Assembly: GCA_003648455.1 (NCBI GenBank)
Contig: QMPG01000100.1
Location: forward strand, 1-9,385
DNA length: 9,385 nucleotides
Direction of reading: 5' to 3'
Source: Bacteroidota bacterium
GTDB lineage: Bacteria; Bacteroidota; Bacteroidia; Bacteroidales; B39-G9
Program-made: the position numbers and the translations under genes
Notes under the pieces: generated by a model
Database searches by the model: none
Told to the model about the DNA's origin: nothing
What the model saw: the letters and a program-made list of their open reading frames with translations, nothing else
Part shown: piece after piece, positions 1 to 6,400 of the stretch
Numbering within the stretch: position 1 is the first letter of the stretch
Layout of the letters: every line of letters starts with the position of its first letter

Positions 1-398
1 CAGGATATAATTTTGTAAACTGGACAACAAATGGTATAGAAGTTTCAACAGATACGATTATTAGTTTCTCGGTAACAAATGATACAAGTTTTATTGCTAA
101 TTTTAAAGAAAAAACCTCAGTTCCGGAATTTAGTAATCAAATGTCATTTATACTATATCCAAACCCTGTAAAAGATATTGTTAATATTAAATTAAATAAT
201 TTAACAGTTAATAATGCTAAAGATATTAAGATAACAATGTTTGATTATCTTGGAAAATCAAGAAACATAAATTCTAAGAGGATTAATTCGGATAATATTC
301 AAATAGATATTTCAAATGAACCTGCAGGAATATATTTTTTAAAAATAACAGAAAAAAATAAGTTGCAAAAAATGTGTAAGTTTATTATTGTTAAATAG
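1..398 (+). CDS. T9SS-secreted protein, 3' end only (InlB-like repeat + type A sorting domain)
   Basis: Partial gene: the start lies before the window. The open frame runs from base 3 to the TAA ending at 398, 131 visible residues. Residues about 1-36 (GYNFVNWTTNG, then VTNDTSFIANF) look like the end of a divergent InlB B-repeat / Listeria-Bacteroides repeat, a small beta domain often found in tandem in surface proteins. After a short linker, residues about 49-131 form a type IX secretion C-terminal sorting domain: LYPNPVKDIVNI at the start, a central MFDYLGK strand, then PAGIYFLKI and a terminal KFIIVK. In this family the domain directs export through the T9SS outer-membrane pore and is cleaved on attachment or release. 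The cargo activity cannot be read because the N-terminal part is missing. The internal ATG at 141 is not the start, since the frame is open and coding-like upstream of it. A terminator follows 43 bp downstream. Confidence 0.88.
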   Translation, partial: GYNFVNWTTNGIEVSTDTIISFSVTNDTSFIANFKEKTSVPEFSNQMSFILYPNPVKDIVNIKLNNLTVNNAKDIKITMFDYLGKSRNINSKRINSDNIQIDISNEPAGIYFLKITEKNKLQKMCKFIIVK

Positions 399-440
399 GA
401 AATCGAAATTTTCTAAATAATTTGACTTGCAAAAGATAAA

Positions 441-477
441 AGTCTCACAGTTATATATAAACTGTCAGACTTTTTTT
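441..477 (+). terminator. Rho-independent terminator after the T9SS cargo gene
   Basis: A 12-nt arm (441-452, AGTCTCACAGTT) faces its partner (460-471, AACTGTCAGACT) across a 7-nt loop, with a single C-C mismatch in the stem. A run of seven Ts (471-477) follows directly. This is a classic intrinsic terminator for the + strand gene. It lies between convergent genes, and its T-tract touches the stop codon of the minus-strand gene (476-478). On the minus strand the stem is followed only by a broken T-rich stretch, so termination in that direction would be weaker. Confidence 0.85.
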
Positions 478-934
478 ATTTGTTTGAAATTTCTTTATAA
501 TCAGGTATATCTTTCAAAAATTGAAAAGTGTTTAATTCATAATCAATTTTGCAGCAATAATGATTAATTCCATTTGTAACTATCAAATAATCAACCTGTA
601 GTTCGATGTTGTAGCCGGCTATCTGCTCAAATGTTTTCTGACTGATTTTAACATCAGCAGCTTTACATTCAACAATAACAAATGGCTTGCCCTTTTTATT
701 ATATAATGCAATATCACATCGTCGAGTAACAGTATTAACTTTTAAAGCCATCTCAACAGCAATTAATGGTGCAGGATAATTCTTTTCATTAATCAGATAA
801 TGAATAAAATTTTGTCTAACCCATTCTTCGGGAGTTAAAGCAACATATTTTTTTCTTATTATATCGAAAATTAGGTTTTTGTCGCCTTCAGTTTTAGTTC
901 GATGTTGATAAGTTGGTAAATTTAGTTGTTGCAT
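476..934 (-). CDS. Stand-alone HsdR N-terminal-type PD-(D/E)xK protein
   Basis: A 152-aa protein matching the 'type I restriction enzyme R protein N-terminal' family (HSDR_N_2 type) with nothing else attached: no helicase and no specificity or methylase gene nearby. The restriction-like nuclease core is visible: D74 in RRCDIALYN, then E89 and K91 in IVECKA (a D...ExK site), followed by QIAGY (Q104, Y108), the QxxxY element seen in RecB-like nucleases. E61 in IAVEMAL may be the upstream acidic residue. The N-terminal part (residues 1-50) is an alpha-helical region with EEWVRQNFIHYLI, typical of this group. The active-site residues look intact, so it is probably a nuclease, but no substrate or partner can be read from the sequence. 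From memory, such short proteins occur near holA in other Bacteroidota, and holA lies 1.3 kb away here. The ATG at 934 gives the usual family start and follows a -7 promoter motif at 951-958. Confidence 0.8.
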   Translation of the reverse strand: MQQLNLPTYQHRTKTEGDKNLIFDIIRKKYVALTPEEWVRQNFIHYLINEKNYPAPLIAVEMALKVNTVTRRCDIALYNKKGKPFVIVECKAADVKISQKTFEQIAGYNIELQVDYLIVTNGINHYCCKIDYELNTFQFLKDIPDYKEISNK

Positions 935-950
935 GATTTTTATGTAAATT

Positions 951-958
951 CAAAAATA
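951..958 (-). promoter_or_regulatory. Bacteroidota -7 promoter element for the HsdR_N-type gene
   Basis: Read on the minus strand, 958 to 951 is TATTTTTG, an exact match to the Bacteroidota -7 consensus TAnnTTTG. It ends 16 bases before the start codon, so transcription would begin near 944 and leave a very short leader. No TTG is seen at the expected -33 position (about 979-982); a dyad symmetry occupies that spot instead. Motif match only. Confidence 0.45.
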
Positions 959-973
959 AGACTTTATAATTTC

Positions 974-987
974 ATGTAAAATTACAT
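974..987. promoter_or_regulatory. Perfect 14-bp dyad ATGTAA-AA-TTACAT, operator candidate
   Basis: ATGTAA (974-979) and TTACAT (982-987) form a perfect 6-bp dyad with a 2-bp centre. It covers the place where a -33 element would be for the minus-strand promoter at 951-958. A further ATGTAAATT lies at 942-950, the same half-site 32 bp away, near the predicted transcript start. The placement suggests a regulator-binding site, but in AT-rich DNA it could be chance. Confidence 0.3.
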
Positions 988-1046
988 TTTTTATTAATGC
1001 AATGTTTTAAATTTGTTAGAATTTAATAGAATGTGATAAATTTATT

Positions 1047-1131
1047 CAACCCTTTCAGGGTTGTATGTTCGCTTTATTTTGATTCTCCGCATTTCATACG
1101 GAGTTATTCATATTTTTCCCTTTCAGGGAAA
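1047..1131 (+). repeat. Three-hairpin palindromic module, copy 1 (forward)
   Basis: Three short hairpins in a row. H1 (1047-1063) is CAACCCT-TTC-AGGGTTG, 7-bp stem and TTC loop. H2 (1085-1103) is CTCCGCAT-TTC-ATACGGAG, an 8-bp stem with one C-A mismatch and again a TTC loop. H3 (1115-1131) is TTTCCCT-TTC-AGGGAAA. The H2-H3 linker is TTATTCATATT. No T-tract follows any hairpin, so these are not ordinary terminators. The layout returns in opposite orientation at 1212-1298. This looks like an interspersed REP-like element; similar strings are common between genes in Bacteroidota as I remember, unverified here. Confidence 0.75.
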
Positions 1132-1211
1132 TAAATAATAATTGAGTTAGTATAAAGTTTTACAATGTAGAAAAGGAAAATAATTTTAAATTGAATATAT
1201 TAGTAGCAAAA

Positions 1212-1298
1212 AATCCCTGAAAGGGATTAATAATGAATAGCCATAGGCTAAACCTATGGATTAGAAATATAAATTAATAAACAATCCTAAAGGGATTG
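1212..1298 (-). repeat. Three-hairpin palindromic module, copy 2 (inverted)
   Basis: Read on the minus strand, the order and sizes match copy 1. H1 (1298-1282, 17 nt) is CAATCCC-TTT-AGGATTG with one mismatch. H2 (1259-1241, 19 nt) is CCATAGG-TTTAG-CCTATGG. The linker is CTATTCATTATT. H3 (1228-1212, 17 nt) is AATCCCT-TTC-AGGGATT. Spacers are 22 and 12 nt, against 21 and 11 in copy 1. The H2 arms differ almost completely from copy 1 yet still pair, while the linker is nearly identical. The 80 bp between the copies (1132-1211) is featureless AT-rich sequence. Confidence 0.75.
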
Positions 1299-1425
1299 AA
1301 TATAATATTAAGAAGAACACAAAAGTCTATAAATATATTTTTAATTTTTAATTAAAAAATAGTAATCAAATTAAGTTTATAAAATTATAGATTTCATTAA
1401 TTTTACAAAAAATATAAAAAAAATT

Positions 1426-2196
1426 ATGCAAACAAAAAATGAAATAATAAAAAATTGGTTACCTCGCTATACAAACCAGTCTCTCAATAAGTTTGGGAAA
1501 TATATTTTATTAACAAATTTTATTCATTATGTTAAATTATTTGCCGAATGGAATAATGTACCGGTAATAGGAGAAAAATCACCAATGCCAAATGCTACAG
1601 CCAACGGGATAACAATAATTGATTTTGGAATGGGTAGTCCAAATGCAGCAACAATTATGGATTTATTAGGAGCTATAAAACCTAAAGCAGTTTTGTTTTT
1701 AGGTAAATGTGGTGGTTTGAAGAAAAAAAATAAACTTGGTGATTTAATTTTACCAATTGCAGCCATTCGTCGTGAAGGAACATCAAACGATTATTTTCCG
1801 CCTGAAGTTCCGGCTTTACCTGCTTTTAATTTACAACGCGCTGTATCGGAAGTTATTAGTAAACAAAAGTGCGATTATTGGACAGGTACTGTTGTAACAA
1901 CAAACCGCAGAGTATGGGAACACGATGATGAATTTAAAGAATATCTTCGAAAAACGCGTTCAATGGCAATTGATATGGAAACAGCAACAATTTTTGCAGT
2001 AGGTTTTGCAAATCAAATACCAACAGGTGCTTTATTGCTTGTGTCTGACCAACCAATGATATCGTCGGGTATTAAAACAAAAGAAAGTGATAAAACTGTT
2101 ACTGATAATTTTGTTGAAAACCATTTACAAATAGGAATTGATTCTTTAAAGGAAATTCTTAACCGTGGAGACTCTGTTAAACATTTAAGATTTTAA
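1426..2196 (+). CDS. amn: AMP nucleosidase, short form
   Basis: Hydrolyses AMP to adenine and ribose 5-phosphate in the cytoplasm (EC 3.2.2.4), adjusting the AMP/adenylate pool. The 256-aa protein has the nucleoside-phosphorylase fold. The N-terminal ENWLPRYT-like signature is present here as KNWLPRYTNQSL (residues 10-20), followed by ILLTNF (28-32). DFGMGSPNAA (66-75) and FLGKCGG (91-97) are the phosphate/ribose-binding glycine segments. RREGTSNDYFPPEVPA (115-130) is characteristic of the Amn family. AIDMETAT (181-188) carries the ribose-binding Met-Glu pair, and LVSDQP (205-210) has the aspartate expected to act at the purine ring. E. coli Amn is much longer because of an extra N-terminal regulatory domain; that domain is absent, as is normal for the Amn-like subfamily of Bacteroidota. 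The ATG at 1426 fits the family start and follows an A-rich leader. holA begins 2 bp after the stop. Confidence 0.92.
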   Translation: MQTKNEIIKNWLPRYTNQSLNKFGKYILLTNFIHYVKLFAEWNNVPVIGEKSPMPNATANGITIIDFGMGSPNAATIMDLLGAIKPKAVLFLGKCGGLKKKNKLGDLILPIAAIRREGTSNDYFPPEVPALPAFNLQRAVSEVISKQKCDYWTGTVVTTNRRVWEHDDEFKEYLRKTRSMAIDMETATIFAVGFANQIPTGALLLVSDQPMISSGIKTKESDKTVTDNFVENHLQIGIDSLKEILNRGDSVKHLRF

Positions 2197-2198
2197 TT

Positions 2199-3203
2199 AT
2201 GACATTTGACCAAATTATTACCGACTTAAAAAATAAGATATATAAGCCTGTTTATTTTTTGATGGGAGACGAGCCCTTCTTTATCGATAAAATAACTAAT
2301 TATATTCAGGAAAATGTATTAACCGAAGCTGAAAAATCTTTTAATTTTTCTGTTCTTTATGGTAAAGATTCTGATATTAACAATGTAATTGATAATGCCC
2401 GTCGTTTTCCTATGATGGCTAATTATCAAATTGTGATTTTAAAAGAAGCTCAGGAAATTAAAAATATCGACACCCTAAATTATTATATTGTAAGTCCTTT
2501 AAAATCAACCATTTTAGTAGTAAATTTTAAATATAAAACTCTAGATAAACGAAAAAAACTTTATAAGGCTTTAAATAAGAATAAAGACGCTGTGATTTTT
2601 GAATCAAAAAAAATGTATGATTCTCAAATCCCAAAATGGATTGAATATTTTCTAAAACAAAAAGGTTATTCAATTGATCCTAAATCTACCATGTTATTAG
2701 CCGAATATCTTGGCAACGATTTAAGTAAAATTGTTAATGAACTGGAGAAACTAACAATTGTTTTACCCGCAAACACTAAAATTAATGCCGAACATATTGA
2801 AAAAAACATTGGAATAAGTAAAGATTTTAATGTGTTTGAGTTGCAAAATGCAATTGCAAATAAAGATGTATTAAAAGCTAACAGAATAATTAATTATTTT
2901 GCAAAAAATCAAAAACAACATAATATTATTCCAACCATTTCTGCTTTGTTTAACTTTTTTACAAAAATATTGCAATACCATTTTGTGAAAGATAAAAGTC
3001 AACGTAATGTAGCAGCAACTATTGGAGTATCACCTTATTTTGTTAAAGATTATTCTTTAGCTGCACGAAACTATAATGCAAGAAAAACTGTTCATGCAAT
3101 TTCTCTATTACGAGAATATGATATGAAATCGAAAGGAGTAGATAATGTATCAACAGAACCGGGAGAGCTTTTAAAAGAATTGATATTTAAAATTATGCAT
3201 TAG
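2199..3203 (+). CDS. holA: DNA polymerase III subunit delta
   Basis: The delta subunit of the clamp loader, the 'wrench' that opens the beta sliding clamp during replication. Its 334 aa are the usual family length. The opening segment PVYFLMGDEPFFIDKI (17-32) replaces the P-loop in this AAA+-like but non-ATP-hydrolysing domain. FNFSVLYGKD (48-57), ARRFPMMANYQIVILKEAQ (67-85) and the strand ILVVNFKYK (105-113) complete domain I. The second domain contains LAEYLGNDLSKIVNELEKL (167-185), the most conserved part of HolA. The C-terminal helical collar region (about 208-334) includes FELQNAIANKD and a final STEPGELLKELIF (318-330). It starts 2 bp after the amn stop, so it is almost certainly co-transcribed and translationally coupled with it. 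No terminator with a T-tract follows it. Confidence 0.93.
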   Translation: MTFDQIITDLKNKIYKPVYFLMGDEPFFIDKITNYIQENVLTEAEKSFNFSVLYGKDSDINNVIDNARRFPMMANYQIVILKEAQEIKNIDTLNYYIVSPLKSTILVVNFKYKTLDKRKKLYKALNKNKDAVIFESKKMYDSQIPKWIEYFLKQKGYSIDPKSTMLLAEYLGNDLSKIVNELEKLTIVLPANTKINAEHIEKNIGISKDFNVFELQNAIANKDVLKANRIINYFAKNQKQHNIIPTISALFNFFTKILQYHFVKDKSQRNVAATIGVSPYFVKDYSLAARNYNARKTVHAISLLREYDMKSKGVDNVSTEPGELLKELIFKIMH

Positions 3204-3243
3204 AAAAAAGTAGTTTAAAGTTCATAAAGTTTAGCGTTAGCGA

Positions 3244-3263
3244 AATCCTGATACTTCGGGATT
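3244..3263. repeat. Hairpin AATCCTGA-TACT-TCGGGATT
   Basis: Eight-base-pair stem (3244-3251 with 3256-3263, one T-G pair) and a 4-nt loop, 41 bp after the holA stop. It lacks a following T-tract, so a terminator role is doubtful. It is one of several palindromes crowded into this intergenic region. Confidence 0.5.
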
Positions 3264-3278
3264 GAAAGATGAAGAAAC

Positions 3279-3394
3279 CTTCCAGCGTTGTTAAACATGG
3301 AAGTGTTTTGCAATTTGACTTTTATAGGTTTTTTGATTTAGGAAAGTTGTTAAATATAAATTCGACACTTCCAGGTCTTTCAGACTCTGGAAAG
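3279..3394. repeat. Cluster of CTTCCA/TGGAAG inverted repeats
   Basis: CTTCCA (3279-3284) pairs with TGGAAG (3298-3303). TGGAAGTGT (3298-3306) also pairs perfectly with ACACTTCCA (3365-3373), so alternative folds compete. A strong hairpin lies at 3368-3394: CTTCCAG and GTCT, loop TTC (3379-3381), then AGAC, a bulged T, and CTGGAAAG. Its TTC loop matches the hairpins at 1047-1131. GTTGTTAAACAT (3287-3298) recurs as GTTGTTAAATAT (3346-3357). The last hairpin ends 22 bp before the helicase start, so it would lie in that gene's leader if transcribed. Either remnants of interspersed repeats or a leader structure. Confidence 0.55.
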
Positions 3395-3416
3395 TCATAT
3401 CAATTTAATACCATCA

Positions 3417-6400
3417 ATGTCGAAATTAAATGTATATAGAGCATCAGCAGGTTCGGGTAAAACTTATCGTTTAACCGAGGAATATCTTCGTTTATTGTTT
3501 AAGAGTAATTTGAGTTACAAAAACATTTTGGCTGTAACTTTTACCCACAAAGCTACCGACGAAATGAAAACCAGAATTATTGAAGCTCTCTACAAATTGA
3601 GCAATGTAGAAAAGTTTAATAATGATGTTGATTATTACAATGAGTTTAAAAAAGAATTTAATTTAAGCGATAAAGCGATAAAACAAAAATCATCTCTTAT
3701 TCTTGCTCGCATTTTACATGATTATTCGCGTTTTTCGGTTGGAACTATCGATAGTTTTTTTCAAAAAGTTATTCGAGCTTTTGTTCGTGAAATTGGTCTT
3801 CAATACGGCTTTAATGTTGAATTGGATATTGACAAAGTGCTGTCAACAGCTGTTGATAATTTAATTTTAGATATTGACAATGATAATGACTTAAAAAAAT
3901 GGTTGCTAGAATTTATTAATGATAAAATTAAAGATGGTAATAGTTGGAGAATTTATGATGATATTTTTAAGCTATCCAAATCAGAGATATTTAAAGAAGA
4001 TTTTCAATTGTTGGGAAACGAATTGGCTAATAAATTGAGCAACAGAAATTTTTTGAAAAAATATTTATCCGAAATTAATAATATTAAAAAGAAATTCGAA
4101 AATGATTTACAAGAAATAGGAGAGAAGGGCTTAAAATTTATTAATGATAACGGTTTAACAGTTGAAGATTTTTCACACGGGAAAACCAGTTTTGCAAATC
4201 ATTTCAGGAAACTGTCAATCAAAAAGGATTTTAATAAAAGTGAGTTTAGAAAACAAGGTTTTGTTCCCGGTAAACGTGTATTAGATTGTCAAGATTTTCT
4301 TGAGAAATGGTATTCATCATCATCAACAAAAAAAGAAGAAATTACAGCTGTCTATAATCTTGGATTGAATAAATTGTTAGTTGAAGCAGTTCAATATTAT
4401 TATTCAAATAAAGATAAGTATTATACCGCTAAAGAGATTTATCAACAATTCTACACACTTGGCATTTTAGCCGATGTCTCAAAAAAAATTAACGAATATT
4501 GCAAAGAGAACAACATTTTTCTTATAAGTAATTCGGCTGTTTTGCTTAACAAAATTATTGACGGAAGCGACACTCCTTTTATTTATGAGAAAATTGGGAA
4601 TTACTATAAGCATTTTATGATTGATGAGTTTCAGGATACATCAAGATTACAATGGAATAATTTTAAACCTTTAATCGATAATAGTCTTGCAAATAACAAC
4701 ACCAGCCTTGTTGTTGGCGATGTAAAACAATCAATCTATCGTTGGCGAAACGGTGACTGGAAACTTCTTTCACAACAAATCAATAAAGATTTTCACAATC
4801 AGGGAATCGACGACAGTAAGCCTCTTAAAACTAACTGGAGAAGCAAAAAAAATATTATTGACTTTAATAATTCATTTTTTAATTATGCTGCAAATTTTTT
4901 GCAAAATGTCTACAACCAAAATGTTAATGATGCAGAAATTGATGAAAATTATAAAACTCAAATTGCCAATGCTTATAAAGATGTGTTTCAAAATACACCA
5001 AACACAAAACAAGGCGGTTACATAAACGTTTCTTTTTTTGAAAACACCAAAGAAAATAAATTTGACAACAATATTGAGGAAGCATTACCAAAAGTTATTG
5101 AGCAGTTACAAGACAATAATTATCAACTTAACGATATTTCTATTCTGGTTAGAACCAGCAAAGAAGCAGAGAAAATTTCCAATTTTTTATTGAAATATAA
5201 GAATGAACACTTAAATACAAAATACAAATACGATGTTATATCAAACGAATCTCTTTATTTGAAAAATTCGTTTATTGTTCGTTTTATATTATTGATTTTG
5301 AAATATTTTGTAAATTCTGAAGATAATATCAACAATGCAAATATTGTTTACCAGTATAATCAATATATATCAAACAATGAATTTGATAATGATAAGTTTA
5401 ACAATATTTTTCTCGAAATTGGAGAGAAGCACCAAGAAGTGTTTAGTAAATTTTTACCTCATGAATTTTCACAAAATATAAATAAATTAAAGCATCTCAC
5501 ATTATACGAATTAGTTGAGAATATTATCAATATCTTTAAATTAAATAATTTTGATGCTGAAATATCGTTTTTGCAGGCATTCCAAAACATTGTTTTTAAT
5601 TTTGTTAAAAGTGATTCTTCCGATATAAGTTTATTTTTAAGATGGTGGGATGAGTTTGGCATAAAAGAAACAATAAAATCTTCTGATGAGCAAAAAGCTA
5701 TTCGAATTTTGACAATACATAAATCTAAAGGACTTCAGTTTAAAGCAGTTATTATTCCTTATTGCAATTGGGCAATCGATAATGACAGCAAACACAGCAA
5801 GAATATATGGTGTAAACCAAATTCCGAACCTTTTAATTTGCTTGATTTAGTCCCTGTTAAATATTCACAAAAACTTACTGACACCATATTTTACAAAGAT
5901 TATTTTAATGAAAAACTACAGGCTTATGTCGATAATATAAATCTTTTGTATGTGGCTTTTACACGTGCCGAAAATGCTTTATTTGCCTTTGCCCCACTGA
6001 ATAGTAATAAAAAAAAGGAGGTGAAAAATATGGGTGATTTAGCTTTAGAAGTTATAAATAATAAATTGATAAAAAATTTTTCCCAAGAACACCCCAATTT
6101 AGAAGACTATTGGAATGATGAAACAAAGATTTTTTCTATGGGAAGTATTAGTTCTATTAAAGCAGAAACTAATAAAAAAGGCACAAATGATTTTTGTTTT
6201 AATAAGTATTTATCAAATACAGACAAAAACAGACTAAGGTTGAAATTTCACAGTAATGAGTTCTTTTCAGAAGTAAACATTGACAGCAAATCGCATATCA
6301 ACAAAGGAACAATTATGCATAAGATATTTGAATATATTTATACAGAGAAAGATATCGAAACTGCTGTAAATAAAGTTTATTTTGAAGGGAAAATTGACGA

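Larger units (their letters stand above)
935..1425. other. 491-bp gene-free region between divergent genes
   Basis: No convincing coding frame or RNA gene is visible. It holds the minus-strand promoter motif and dyad (951-987), the two inverted three-hairpin modules (1047-1298), then about 125 bp of very AT-rich leader before the AMP nucleosidase gene. In that leader I find no TAnnTTTG; the nearest approach is TAGATTTC at 1388-1395, so the promoter of the next gene is not identified. Confidence 0.7.

Noticed and set aside
476..934. Type I restriction-modification system
   Set aside because: Only an HsdR N-terminal-like nuclease domain is present; no HsdR helicase, HsdM or HsdS in the window.
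1047..1298. CRISPR array
   Set aside because: The repeated units are short palindromes of unequal sequence in two orientations, with no uniform direct repeats or spacer-length pattern and no cas gene.
1388..1395. TAGATTTC as promoter of amn
   Set aside because: The last base departs from TAnnTTTG and no TTG is found at a suitable distance; not enough to call.
1527..1766. Minus-strand open frame of 79 codons
   Set aside because: Lies wholly inside amn, whose family motifs are unambiguous; the opposite-strand product resembles no family I know.
4753..5025. Plus-strand open frame of 90 codons
   Set aside because: Out-of-frame shadow within the helicase gene, across motifs IV and following; no domain signature.
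5459..5662. Minus-strand open frame of 67 codons
   Set aside because: Antisense shadow inside the helicase gene with no recognisable domain.
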